NCBI RefSeq assembly: GCF_040702505.1 | Contig: NZ_JBFBLC010000001.1 | Location: 930,001 to 994,000, forward strand | Source of the DNA: Terrabacter sp040702505 | Lineage (GTDB): Bacteria > Actinomycetota > Actinomycetes > Actinomycetales > Dermatophilaceae | Direction: 5' to 3' | Length of the DNA stretch: 64,000 bases | In this document: positions 34,286 to 42,916 of the stretch, piece after piece | Layout: each line of letters opens with the position of its first letter | Position numbering within the stretch: position 1 is the first letter of the stretch | The notes under the pieces: generated by a model | What the model saw: only the letters and a program-made list of their open reading frames with translations | Databases searched by the model: none | What the model was told of the DNA's origin: nothing | Made by a program: the position numbers and the translations under genes

Positions 34286-35134
34286 GTGAACCCCTCTTCG
34301 TTCCAGAGCGATGGCCCCTCCACCCCCGCGCGTGCGACCCTCGAGCCGGACCAGCTGCTGCGCGTCTTCCACGACCAGACCCGGGCGCCGGTCCCGCTGG
34401 GCACTGCCGAGCGGCCGGTCGAGCTGGAGGGCCCGGCGCGCAAGCACTACGACCTCGACCCGGCCGGGTACTTCGCGATGGTCGAGAGCCCCGACGGGCT
34501 GGGGGAGGACGCCGACGCGCTGATCGCCCGGATGCGTGACTTCTTCGCCGAGCGCGGGCAGCGCGTCGAGTGGAAGACCTACGACTACGACGAGCCGGCC
34601 GACCTCGGTGCGCGGCTCGAGGCCGCCGGCTTCGTCCGCGAGGACGACGAGGCGCTCATCCTCGGCGAGGCCGCGCCCCTGGCCGAGCAGGAGCTCAACC
34701 TGCCCGAGGGGGTCGTCGTCCGGGCCGCCAACTGCTTCGAGGACTTCGTGCGCTTCCGCACCATGTCCGAGACGGTGTGGGGCGAGGACCACGCCTACGT
34801 CACCGAGTCGCTCTACCCCGACTGGCTGGCCAGGCCCGAGTCGATGCACGTGGTCGTCGTGGAGGAGTCCCGAGAAGGCCCGGTGCTGTGTGCAGCTCGA
34901 GGCGAGTACGACGAGAGCAGCTTCACCGGCCTGTGGGGCGGCTCGACGCTGCCGCAGTGGCGCGGCCGCGGCCTCTACCGGGCGACCCTGCTCGAGCGCG
35001 CCCGACTCGGTCTCGAGCGGGGCAAGGAGTACGTCCGGGTCGACGCCTCGCCGGACTCCGAGCCGATCCTGCGCCGGCTCGGTCTGCACCGGGTCGCGAC
35101 GACGACGCCGTACGTCTTCGACCCCCGCCGCTGA
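34286..35134 (+). CDS. GNAT-family N-acetyltransferase
   Basis: About 282 residues. The C-terminal half holds the acetyl-CoA loop PQWRGRGLYRATLLERA (Q/RxxGxG/A type) followed by ASPDSEPILRRLGL; the N-terminal half is an extra helical domain common in actinobacterial GNATs. The start is uncertain: GTG at 34286 has no ribosome site and could be leaderless; an in-frame TTG lies 12 bases upstream. Substrate unknown. Confidence 0.8.
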   Translation: MNPSSFQSDGPSTPARATLEPDQLLRVFHDQTRAPVPLGTAERPVELEGPARKHYDLDPAGYFAMVESPDGLGEDADALIARMRDFFAERGQRVEWKTYDYDEPADLGARLEAAGFVREDDEALILGEAAPLAEQELNLPEGVVVRAANCFEDFVRFRTMSETVWGEDHAYVTESLYPDWLARPESMHVVVVEESREGPVLCAARGEYDESSFTGLWGGSTLPQWRGRGLYRATLLERARLGLERGKEYVRVDASPDSEPILRRLGLHRVATTTPYVFDPRR

Positions 35135-35277
35135 CCGCGCCGGTCGTCCGAGCCGGCCCCGGCAAGACGGCCTGAGCGGGCGCTCACCGCTTCGTGGGCA
35201 CCCGCCGACACGACCCGGCATACGTGGCAGGATTTCGAGCGGATCGTGAACCCGCTTCCCCGACAGCAGGAGTTGCA

Positions 35278-36309
35278 ATGCCCATCGCCACCCCCGAGGT
35301 GTACGCCGACATGCTGGACCGCGCGAAGGCCGGCTCCTTCGCGTACCCCGCCATCAACGTCTCCAGCTCGCAGACGCTGAACGCCGCCCTCAAGGGCTTC
35401 GCTGACGCGGGGTCCGACGGCATCATCCAGGTCTCCACGGGCGGCGCCGACTACCTCTCGGGCCCGAGCATCAAGAACATGGTCAGCGGCTCCCTCGCCT
35501 TCGCGGCCTACGCGCACGAGGTGGCCAAGAACTACCCCGTCAACATCGCGCTCCACACCGACCACTGCCCCAAGGACAAGCTCGACGGCTTCGTGCGCCC
35601 GCTGCTCGCGGCGAGCACCGAGCGGGTCAAGGCCGGCGGCACGCCGTGGTTCCAGTCGCACATGTGGGACGGCTCGGCCGTGCCGCTCGACGAGAACCTC
35701 CAGATCGCCCAGGAGCTGCTCGCCCTCGCCAAGGCCGCGAACGTCATCCTCGAGATCGAGGTCGGCGTCGTCGGCGGCGAGGAGGACGGCGTCGAGGGTG
35801 CCATCGACGAGAAGCTCTACTCCACGCCCGAGGACGCCATCGCCACGGTCAAGGCGCTCGGCGCCGGCGAGAAGGGCCGCTACCTGACGGCCCTGACCTT
35901 CGGCAACGTCCACGGCGTCTACAAGCCGGGCAACGTCAAGCTGCGCCCGGAGATCCTGCTGCAGGCCCAGCAGGCCGCCGCCAAGGAGCTCGGCCTGTCC
36001 GACGACGCCCGTCCCTTCGACCTCGTCTTCCACGGCGGCTCCGGCTCGCTGCCCGAGGAGATCTCGGCCGCCGTCGACAACGGCGTCGTCAAGATGAACG
36101 TCGACACCGACACGCAGTACGCCTTCACCCGCAAGGTCGCGGACTGGATGATCTCCAACTACGCCGGCGTGCTCAAGGTCGACGGCGAGGTCGGCAACAA
36201 GAAGCAGTACGACCCGCGCAATTGGGGCGCAGCGGCAGAGGCCGCCATGTCGGCCAGGGTGGTCGAATCATGCTCGGCTCTGCGATCGGCCGGCCGCCAC
36301 CAGGCCTAG
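35278..36309 (+). CDS. fba: class II fructose-bisphosphate aldolase
   Basis: 343 residues. It cleaves fructose-1,6-bisphosphate using Zn2+. Ligands and signature are present: LHTDHCPKDK, EIEVGVVGGEEDG, the Zn-binding FGNVHGVYKPGN and VFHGGSGS, and NVDTDTQYAFT near the end. CAGGAG precedes the ATG. From about 36220 (codon AAT) codon choice changes abruptly: AAT, GCA, GAA, TCA, GCT and CGA appear where the first 310 codons use almost only G/C third positions. The last 30 codons therefore seem to belong to the foreign segment that follows. Confidence 0.95.
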   Translation: MPIATPEVYADMLDRAKAGSFAYPAINVSSSQTLNAALKGFADAGSDGIIQVSTGGADYLSGPSIKNMVSGSLAFAAYAHEVAKNYPVNIALHTDHCPKDKLDGFVRPLLAASTERVKAGGTPWFQSHMWDGSAVPLDENLQIAQELLALAKAANVILEIEVGVVGGEEDGVEGAIDEKLYSTPEDAIATVKALGAGEKGRYLTALTFGNVHGVYKPGNVKLRPEILLQAQQAAAKELGLSDDARPFDLVFHGGSGSLPEEISAAVDNGVVKMNVDTDTQYAFTRKVADWMISNYAGVLKVDGEVGNKKQYDPRNWGAAAEAAMSARVVESCSALRSAGRHQA

Positions 36310-36325
36310 CCGCCGCAAGTGACGA

Positions 36326-36361
36326 CCGACGCCTCTCGGGCAAGGCCCCGAGGGGCGTCGG
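36326..36361 (+). terminator. terminator after fba
   Basis: A 15-bp stem with one G-U pair: CCGACGCCTCTCGGG and CCCGAGGGGCGTCGG around a 6-base loop. The AT-rich stretch that follows (36372-36425, AGGTAGAAATATCTGTTCAATAG onward, shown only in part) may hold the promoter of the island operon. Confidence 0.7.
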
Positions 36362-36496
36362 CGCGTTCCAAGGTAGAAATATCTGTTCAATAGCCATGGA
36401 CTGCCCCCTCCACATGGTGTAAATCAGACTCATGCCATTCGCTCCCGCGTGAGCAGCGACAGGCGGTCCAGCGGCGTGTCGGGCAGGGGGAAGTGC

Positions 36497-38869
36497 GTGG
36501 GGGACGGGCTCAGTTCTGATCTTTTCGGGCGTCAGCGTGAGATGCACGCCCTGGACGGCATGATCGATAATCTTCTTGCGGCACAGGAGAAATCCACATC
36601 GCGAGTGGCCCTCCTTTCGGGCCACAGCGGAGTAGGCAAGTCCGCTTTGGCGTCAGCGGCTCTGGAAAGGGCGCTGGCGCGAGGGGCTCAGGTGGTGCGT
36701 ATTGCTTGCGAGCCATTCCATGATGGCATGAGCTTCTTCCCGATTCGGGAGATAGTCCGGCAGCTCACGGAGGGCAGGCCGCTCGACAAGGCCGTCGCGG
36801 AAATCTACGGGGAGAACTCGACGCAGTCCGAGATGGCGGCGGTCAGCGAGTCTCCCACCGCGGAGCCTGCCAGCCGGCGTGAAGCACTGGTGGCGACGTT
36901 CACCAATGTCATTGTGGGGCGCTTCTCCGCCCAAAGCCGGGCACCTCTCATTATCTTCATCGACGACCTGGAGCATCTCGATGCTGGTAGCGCAGACGCG
37001 CTGATATGTCTCATCTCGCGCATCTCAGAAGCGCCAGTGCTGCTCATGGGGGCATATCGACGAGATCTGACCATGGCGTCCACGCACCCCCTGCGTACCG
37101 TCATCACCACCGCGAGGCGCGTCGACGGCATGCTCACGCTTTTAGAAGTCGACACGTTCGCCGAGCGCGACATCGCCGAACTCACGCAGGTGATGCTGGG
37201 AGGGAGGTGTGACCTACCCGGTGCCTTCTACGACAAACTGGCGAAGGAGACCGAAGGGAACCCGCTCTTCATCCGAGAGATCTTGCGAACTCTAAGCACG
37301 CCGGGTCCGTCCCAGGAGGTGCCTCCACTTCGAGCGGTGGACGGGGTGTGGACGTTCGGTGGGCTCATCGATGTCTGGAGGATCCCGGAGACGGTTGAAG
37401 ATGTCATCGCTGCCCGCCTGAACGCTCTCGACGGTGACCGAAGGCAGGACCTCGAGTATGCCGCGGTGGTCGGAAGGCGCTTCGCCTTCGAGGTTCTGTC
37501 GAAGCTGATCTCCATCGGTGAAGAAGAACTGCTCGGGCACCTGGAGCAGTTTCTGTCCTTCGACATCATTCGCGAGGTGGACGTCAGAGATGACACGTTT
37601 GAGTTCTCGCACGGCAAGATCCGTGACGTCCTCTACCAGTCCTTGAGTGGGCTTCGCCGCCGCCGCATCCATGCGAAAGTTGCTGAGGTTCTGACGCACT
37701 TCATCGGCTCCACGAACGAAGACTGGGACGCGCTCATCGGACGGCACCTGCACGCCGCGTCGAACTATACAGAGGCCTTTCCTTACCTTTTGCGAGCTGC
37801 CCGAAGCGCGGCAAAGACCGGGAGCGCACGCGAAGCGGCCTCCCTATACCGCGACGCGTATGAGTCAGCGGATCATGCCATTCTCACCGGGCACGAGTCC
37901 AAGAGTGCTGTTGGGCTGGAGCTTGTGGAGGCGCTGCTCGGTGTGACAGAGACTGTCGAGGCCCGAAAAGTTCTAGAGACTATGTTGGGTGACCCTCTGC
38001 CTGCGGACTCGCGGGCGATGGCGCTGAACTACCTCGGCGACGCACTCCTCTTCGAAGGCAAGATCGCGGAGTCGTTCGAGGCCTACGCCAATTGTGAGGT
38101 GCTTGCCAGGGCCAACAACTTGGAAGAGGCGATCTGCGAGGTCGCGTGCGACCTCGCAGAGGTTCATGGCCGCCAGTACGAGAAACTGGCAGGCAGCGAT
38201 CCAGTGAAGGCGACCGAGCACGGCAGGACGAGTCAGCACTACGTGGAAGAAGCCTATGCGCGTGTACAACGCGTCAGCTCAGCGACGCTGAAGGCCAGAA
38301 CCCTGCGGATCAAGGCGAAGCAGTTGCGCGTAGCAGGGGATCTGCGAGGTGCTCTTGACCTGTACAAGCAATCGATCTCCTGTGTGGACAAGCGCGTTGC
38401 CGGCCATCGGTTCCTCATTCCCTATGCGAAGGCGCTTCGCCTCGTAGGGGATGCGAGCGAGGCCGCGCGCGTGGTTGACCGCGTCATGGAGTGGAGTATT
38501 CAGGCGGGATCGAGGCGCTCGGAGGCAATCGCTCTGCAGTACCGGGGTCTGATGCGGATGATGTCCGCGGCCGATGCACATGAGCTAGATGAGGCGAAGC
38601 TGGACCTAGTGAAGGCGGTGACGTTGCATCGAGTTGTGCGCTTTGTGCAAGGCATCCACGAAACGGAGCTTCTGCTCGGTGAGGTGACGCTGCGTCTCGG
38701 CAACTACGACGAGGCCCTCGACCACCTGCGTACGGCCGTTGGAACACCTGACACCGACCTGCACGGGGTGCTTCTTTCAGCTGCCAAAGAGCTGGATGCG
38801 AATGGCGAAGCCGACCGCGCCGGCGCGCTGCGCCAGTTTGCAGCCTCCACGTCTTTCGGGGCCTCGTGA
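36497..38869 (+). CDS. STAND/AAA_16-type ATPase with C-terminal helical repeats
   Basis: About 790 residues. The AAA_16 module starts at DLFGRQREM, with Walker A GHSGVGKS (about 42-49), Walker B PLIIFIDDLEHLD (about 150-160) and a following TEGNPLFIREI helix typical of LuxR/adenylate-cyclase-associated STAND ATPases. From about residue 330 the protein is helical, with TPR-like repeats to the end. There is no DNA-binding or catalytic effector domain, so the output may act through the next gene. Start: GTG with AGGGGG six bases upstream; an in-frame GTG lies 48 bases earlier. Foreign codon use. Its stop overlaps the next start. Confidence 0.8.
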   Translation: MGDGLSSDLFGRQREMHALDGMIDNLLAAQEKSTSRVALLSGHSGVGKSALASAALERALARGAQVVRIACEPFHDGMSFFPIREIVRQLTEGRPLDKAVAEIYGENSTQSEMAAVSESPTAEPASRREALVATFTNVIVGRFSAQSRAPLIIFIDDLEHLDAGSADALICLISRISEAPVLLMGAYRRDLTMASTHPLRTVITTARRVDGMLTLLEVDTFAERDIAELTQVMLGGRCDLPGAFYDKLAKETEGNPLFIREILRTLSTPGPSQEVPPLRAVDGVWTFGGLIDVWRIPETVEDVIAARLNALDGDRRQDLEYAAVVGRRFAFEVLSKLISIGEEELLGHLEQFLSFDIIREVDVRDDTFEFSHGKIRDVLYQSLSGLRRRRIHAKVAEVLTHFIGSTNEDWDALIGRHLHAASNYTEAFPYLLRAARSAAKTGSAREAASLYRDAYESADHAILTGHESKSAVGLELVEALLGVTETVEARKVLETMLGDPLPADSRAMALNYLGDALLFEGKIAESFEAYANCEVLARANNLEEAICEVACDLAEVHGRQYEKLAGSDPVKATEHGRTSQHYVEEAYARVQRVSSATLKARTLRIKAKQLRVAGDLRGALDLYKQSISCVDKRVAGHRFLIPYAKALRLVGDASEAARVVDRVMEWSIQAGSRRSEAIALQYRGLMRMMSAADAHELDEAKLDLVKAVTLHRVVRFVQGIHETELLLGEVTLRLGNYDEALDHLRTAVGTPDTDLHGVLLSAAKELDANGEADRAGALRQFAASTSFGAS

Positions 38870-39765
38870 GGCGGCCGCAGTCGACGGTCGTCGCTCTCGG
38901 CGTCGCTGTGGTTGCCCTCGGTGGCGGCCTAATCATGTGGGCCGTCGGACCGCGCGAAGGCGACAAGTACACCGACATGGGCACCAGCATCGTCGTGAGC
39001 GCCGGCGTCGGGCTGGTACTCCTCGCGATCGAGCGCGCGTTTGAGTCTCGTGAACGCCATGCCGAACAGAGCCGGGGCGAGAGGCAGCGATTCATCACCA
39101 GCCTGCTCTCGACGAAGGCGTTGAGAGGGGTGGACTTGCGCGCCCGAGACCTGAGTCAGATCTTCTTCACGGAAAGAGATCTTCAGGATGCAAATCTCTC
39201 GGGGTGCACGCTTTCTCAGACGGACTTTCGTCATGCCCTATTGAGTTCGTCGACGCTAGACGACTGTTCACTGGACGAGGCGAACTTCGAGAATGCGGAT
39301 CTGCGCAACGCCCGGTTTCGGCGGGCCGTGGGTGAAGATGCCTCCTTTGATGGGGTGAGTGGCCACGAGTCCGACTGGTCCGGTGCGCGACTGCCACGTG
39401 CATCTTTTGTGGGCGCAAATCTCTATCGCTCCACGTTGAAATCGGTGCGAATGCAAGGCGGGGACTTCAAGAGGGCCAATCTAAGCGAGTCGGAGGCGGC
39501 TGGTGCCTCATTCTCGCGAGGGGACTTCCGTACGGCAATGCTGCGCGAAGCAGATCTCGCCGGCGTGGATCTACGCGACTGCGACATGCGTGGCGCTGAC
39601 CTGAGTCATGCGAATCTGGACTCCAGCGACGTGAGAGGGTGCGACTTCACGGATTGCCGTCTCGATGGGGCGACCGTGAATGACGTGGTGTGGGACCAGG
39701 GGACGAGATGGCCAAGCGGCTTCACGCCGTTGCCGCAATCCGGTGAAGAAAGGCATGTGCCGTGA
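38866..39765 (+). CDS. membrane-anchored pentapeptide-repeat protein
   Basis: 299 residues. Two membrane helices (VVALGVAVVALGGGLIMWAV and SIVVSAGVGLVLLAI), a short basic linker, then A(D/N)LxX pentapeptide repeats from about residue 85 to 275 (for example LQDANLSG, FENADLRNARF, LREADLAGVDL, MRGADLSHANL) that build a right-handed quadrilateral beta-helix. Cytosolic pentapeptide proteins such as Qnr and MfpA mimic DNA; the membrane anchor argues for a different role. GTGA overlaps tie it to both neighbours. Confidence 0.85.
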   Translation: MRRPQSTVVALGVAVVALGGGLIMWAVGPREGDKYTDMGTSIVVSAGVGLVLLAIERAFESRERHAEQSRGERQRFITSLLSTKALRGVDLRARDLSQIFFTERDLQDANLSGCTLSQTDFRHALLSSSTLDDCSLDEANFENADLRNARFRRAVGEDASFDGVSGHESDWSGARLPRASFVGANLYRSTLKSVRMQGGDFKRANLSESEAAGASFSRGDFRTAMLREADLAGVDLRDCDMRGADLSHANLDSSDVRGCDFTDCRLDGATVNDVVWDQGTRWPSGFTPLPQSGEERHVP

Positions 39766-40562
39766 CGTTGTTTTGCTCTGATATCGACGGGACGCTCCTG
39801 AATCCTGAGCGAACGCTGTCTGATCGTACGGTGGCGGCGATACGGTCGACGCTGGACGCGGGCCACTCGTTCGTGCTCTGTTCGTCGCGCATGCCGTCGT
39901 CAATGCGCATCCTCGAGGGGCTTTACGACGGTCATGACGCTCCCATGATTGCCTACAACGGGGGTCTGGTCCTCCGCTCAGACGGCTCGGCGTCCCTCAA
40001 TGTGCCAATTGGCGAGCGGGATGCACGAGCCCTGTACGAAAGATGTCGCGACCTCAACGTGCACATGAGCGTCTACGTGGGAGACGACTGGTATGCGTGG
40101 GACGATGACTTCTGGAGCCGAAGGGAGACCAACAACACGGCTGTCGCTCCCAGCTTGAGATCCGCCCATGACTACTTCGGGGAGACCCGCCTCCCCGGGG
40201 GCAGCCCCCACAAGGTGATGTGCATGGGGGAATCGAACCTCATCGATCAGATTGCTTCCTCCGTCGGTGGGATGGCTGGGCTGATCTCGTACCGATCCAA
40301 AGACACCTATCTCGAGATCGCCAACGGCAATTGCTCCAAGGGGGATGCGGTGAAATCCGTGGCTGGGGACCTGCAGGTGGCACTGTCGGACGTGGTGTTC
40401 TTCGGCGACAACTACAACGACCTTCCTGCCTTCGCGGTAGTGGGGACGTCGGTTGCTGTTGCGAACGGCCGACCGGAGGTTCTGGCCGCCGCCACACACA
40501 CCACGGCGCGGCACCACGATGATGGTGTGGCCCAGTTCCTCGAATCTTGGATCGGATCATGA
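39762..40562 (+). CDS. Cof-type HAD-superfamily phosphatase (island copy)
   Basis: 266 residues. HAD motif I FCSDIDGTLL, motif II CSSRMPS, motif III lysine in CSKGDAVKSV and motif IV FFGDNYNDLPAF. Cof-type enzymes dephosphorylate sugar phosphates, FMN or similar metabolites. It closely resembles the resident gene at 40981 over its full length, but has clearly A/T-richer codons. GTG start overlaps the pentapeptide gene; its stop overlaps the DUF3151 start (ATGA), at the right edge of the island. Confidence 0.9.
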   Translation: MTLFCSDIDGTLLNPERTLSDRTVAAIRSTLDAGHSFVLCSSRMPSSMRILEGLYDGHDAPMIAYNGGLVLRSDGSASLNVPIGERDARALYERCRDLNVHMSVYVGDDWYAWDDDFWSRRETNNTAVAPSLRSAHDYFGETRLPGGSPHKVMCMGESNLIDQIASSVGGMAGLISYRSKDTYLEIANGNCSKGDAVKSVAGDLQVALSDVVFFGDNYNDLPAFAVVGTSVAVANGRPEVLAAATHTTARHHDDGVAQFLESWIGS

Positions 40563-40966
40563 CTGACAATCTGCTTGGCATCCCCGAGACCCGCCTCGCG
40601 CCCGACCCGGCCGCCGAGAAGCTCGACGCCGGCGTCGACCCCGTCCAGGTGGCGGCCTCCTACCCCGCCAGCTCGCTCGCGTGGGCCGTCCTCGCCGAGG
40701 ACGCGCTCGGCGACGGTGACCGCGACGTCGAGGCGTACGCGTACGCCCGCACCGGCTACCACCGGGCGCTGGACAGCCTGCGCAAGTCCGGCTGGCGTGG
40801 CCAGGGCCCCGTGCCGTGGTCGCACGAGCCCAACCGGGGCTTCCTCCGGGCGCTCGCAGCCCTGGCCCGCGCCGCCCGCGCCATCGGCGAGAGCGACGAG
40901 GAGGCCCGCTGCACGCAGTTCCTCCGCGACAGCTCGGCCGAGGGGGCGCGCGAGCTCGGTCTCTGA
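40559..40966 (+). CDS. DUF3151 family protein
   Basis: 135 residues, an actinobacterial family usually found just after fba and before purA; function unknown. Recognisable blocks: LAPDPAAEKLDAG, YPASSLAWAVLAEDAL, AYAYARTGYHRALDSLRKSGW and GPVPWSHEPNRGFLRAL. Here it is separated from fba by the island, and its first codons (ACT, AAT, CTT) carry the island's codon style while the rest is normal. Confidence 0.88.
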   Translation: MTDNLLGIPETRLAPDPAAEKLDAGVDPVQVAASYPASSLAWAVLAEDALGDGDRDVEAYAYARTGYHRALDSLRKSGWRGQGPVPWSHEPNRGFLRALAALARAARAIGESDEEARCTQFLRDSSAEGARELGL

Positions 40967-40980
40967 GCCCGCTCCATCGC

Positions 40981-41784
40981 ATGACCCTCTTCTGCTCCGA
41001 CGTCGACGGCACGCTGCTCGACCACCGTCGCACCCTCTCCGACCGCACCGTCGCCGCCATCCGGGCGGTGCGGTCGGCGGGGCACGCGTTCGTGCTCTGC
41101 TCCTCGCGGATGCCGGCGTCGCTGGAGGGCCTCGAGCGGCTCTGCGGGGTCGAGCCGACCCCGCTCATCGCGTACAACGGCGGTCTCGTCCTACGCGCGG
41201 ACCGCAGCGTTGTGACCGACGTGCCGATCGCGCCGGGCGACGCCCGGGAGGCGTATGCCGTGTGCTCGCGTCTTGGCCTGCACGCGAGCTTCTTCGCCGG
41301 TGACGACTGGTACGCCTGGGGCCCCGACGAGTGGACCGAGCGCGAGGCGATGGTCACGGCCGTCGAACCGAACGCGGAGTCGGCGCACGACTACGTGGGG
41401 CGGGGCTGGGTGGACGCGCGCCCGCCGCACAAGGTCATGGCGATGGGCGACCCGGCGCTCGTCGACGAGCTCGAGACGGCGCTGGCCGGACGCACCGGCA
41501 TGGTGACGTACCGGTCCAAGCCGACCTACCTCGAGATGGCCAACGCCGCCTGCTCCAAGGGCGACGGACTGCGGGCGCTGGCCGGGGAGCTCGGGGTCGG
41601 CCTCGAGGACACGGTCTTCTTCGGCGACAACCACAACGACGTGTCCGCGTTCGCCGTGGCCGGCACGGCCGTCGCCGTCGCCAACGCCGTGGAGCCGGCG
41701 CTGGAGGCCGCTCACGTCGTGACCGCCCACCACCGCGAGGACGGTGTCGCCGAGTACCTCGAGCGCTGGCTCGCCTCGCACTGA
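40981..41784 (+). CDS. Cof-type HAD-superfamily phosphatase (resident copy)
   Basis: 267 residues with the four HAD motifs: FCSDVDGTLL, CSSRMPA, CSKGDGLRAL (Lys) and FFGDNHNDVSAF. Normal high-GC codons. It is a full-length homologue of the island gene at 39762, with long shared stretches such as RTLSDRTVAAIR and MTLFCSD. Probably a sugar-phosphate or cofactor phosphatase. Confidence 0.92.
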   Translation: MTLFCSDVDGTLLDHRRTLSDRTVAAIRAVRSAGHAFVLCSSRMPASLEGLERLCGVEPTPLIAYNGGLVLRADRSVVTDVPIAPGDAREAYAVCSRLGLHASFFAGDDWYAWGPDEWTEREAMVTAVEPNAESAHDYVGRGWVDARPPHKVMAMGDPALVDELETALAGRTGMVTYRSKPTYLEMANAACSKGDGLRALAGELGVGLEDTVFFGDNHNDVSAFAVAGTAVAVANAVEPALEAAHVVTAHHREDGVAEYLERWLASH

Positions 41785-41853
41785 CGCTTCGCTCGTGCGG
41801 CCCGGTTCGGTTCCGGTCGAGCCCGTATGCGTTGAGCCCGCTGGTGTGCGTTC

Positions 41854-41891
41854 GGTCCGTCGGTACGTGGTTCACCACCTACCGACCGACC
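41854..41891 (+). terminator. hairpin after the resident HAD gene
   Basis: An 18-bp stem with two mismatches, GGTCCGTCGGTACGTGGT and ACCACCTACCGACCGACC around TC. It lies 70 bases after the stop and 114 bases before the next gene; a terminator or an RNA leader structure for that gene. Confidence 0.5.
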
Positions 41892-42004
41892 GGATCGCTC
41901 ACGAACGGACCTGCGCGTCCACATCCCCGGCACCCGACGCCGCCGCGTCCACAGCCACCAGCTCCGGCATGGCCGCTCGAGCAGGGCCGCAGCAGGGTCG
42001 GGAC

Positions 42005-42916
42005 ATGGACCCCGCCCTCATCGCCCACCACGACGTCTTCCCCGCCGCCCGTGCATTGGCGTCCGGCCTGACCCGGGCCGACCTGCGCCGCCTGCTCCGG
42101 GAACGGCGTATCGTCCGGCTGCACCGCGGCTGGTACGCGACGCGCCTGCCGCGCGACGACGCCGACCTGCATCGCCTGCGCGTCGAGGCGCTGCTCGCCG
42201 AGTACGCCGGCCGCGCGGTCGCTACCGACGCATCGGCGCTGCTGCGGCTCGGCATCGCGACGTGGCGGCCGGACCTGCGCTGCGTCCACCTCGAGCTGAC
42301 AGACCCCGACACCAACCGGCATCGCAAAGCCGACCTCGTGGTCCACCCGTACCGGCCCGCCGCTCCGTTGCTCCTGCCCCGGCCCACCTCGGGAACGGTG
42401 CACCCCGCGGTCGCGATCGCGGCTGCCGGGCTGAGGGACCCGCGGGCCTTCCTCGTGCCGGCGGACGACGCCCTCCGACGAAACCTCGTCACAGCAACCG
42501 AGCTGGCCGTCGCGGTGGACGGGCTCGGACGCCGGCACGGCGCTGCTGGCGTGCGAGCGGTGCGCGACTGCTGCGACCCTCGGCACGAGTCGCCGGGGGA
42601 GACCTTGGTGGCCCACCTCCTCCGGCTGGCCGGGCACGAGCTCGACCCGCAGTTCGTCGTGCCCGGCACCGGCCGGTGGACACGGGGCGGCCGTGGCTAC
42701 CGCGCCGACCTGCGCCTTCGCGGAACCCGTGTCCTGGTCGAGTTCGACGGGCGGGTCAAGTACGAGGACCGGCAGGCGCTCTGGGAGGAGAAGCTGCGCG
42801 AGGACCGCATCCGGTCGCTGGGGTGGGTCGTCGTGCGGCTGACGATGGCGGACCTGCGCGACCCGGCGGCCGTCCGGGCCCGTGTCGAGGCCGCCGTGGA
42901 GCTGGCGGCAGCGTGA
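42005..42916 (+). CDS. AbiEi-like N-terminal HTH plus DUF559/Vsr-like C-terminal domain protein
   Basis: 303 residues. The N-terminus (LTRADLRRLLRERRIVRLHRGWYATR) resembles the winged helix of type IV AbiEi-family antitoxins. The C-terminal part has the endonuclease-like DUF559 pattern: ADLRLRGTRVLVEFDGRVKY, then ALWEEKLREDRIRSLGWVVVRL. Such proteins are common and numerous in actinobacteria, with unknown function; no toxin partner is visible. Start: ATG preceded by AGGGTCGGGAC. Confidence 0.75.
   Translation: MDPALIAHHDVFPAARALASGLTRADLRRLLRERRIVRLHRGWYATRLPRDDADLHRLRVEALLAEYAGRAVATDASALLRLGIATWRPDLRCVHLELTDPDTNRHRKADLVVHPYRPAAPLLLPRPTSGTVHPAVAIAAAGLRDPRAFLVPADDALRRNLVTATELAVAVDGLGRRHGAAGVRAVRDCCDPRHESPGETLVAHLLRLAGHELDPQFVVPGTGRWTRGGRGYRADLRLRGTRVLVEFDGRVKYEDRQALWEEKLREDRIRSLGWVVVRLTMADLRDPAAVRARVEAAVELAAA

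Larger units (their letters stand above)
36220..40577. mobile_element. lower-GC foreign island between fba and the DUF3151 gene
   Basis: Sampled lines are about 53-68% GC against more than 70% outside, with free use of A/T third positions. The left edge lies inside fba (about 36220) and the right edge inside the first six codons of the DUF3151 gene (ACT, AAT, CTT up to 40576, then core codons). There is no integrase, transposase, tRNA or terminal repeat, so exchange by homologous recombination through the flanking genes is the simplest explanation. Cargo: three overlapping genes. Confidence 0.75.

Noticed and set aside
38866..39765. Qnr/MfpA-type gyrase-protecting protein
   Set aside because: Pentapeptide repeats are present, but two N-terminal membrane helices and a polar linker are not found in those cytosolic DNA mimics.
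36220..40577. Prophage or transposon as origin of the island
   Set aside because: No integrase, transposase, terminal repeats, tRNA site or phage structural genes are present; boundaries lie inside reading frames.
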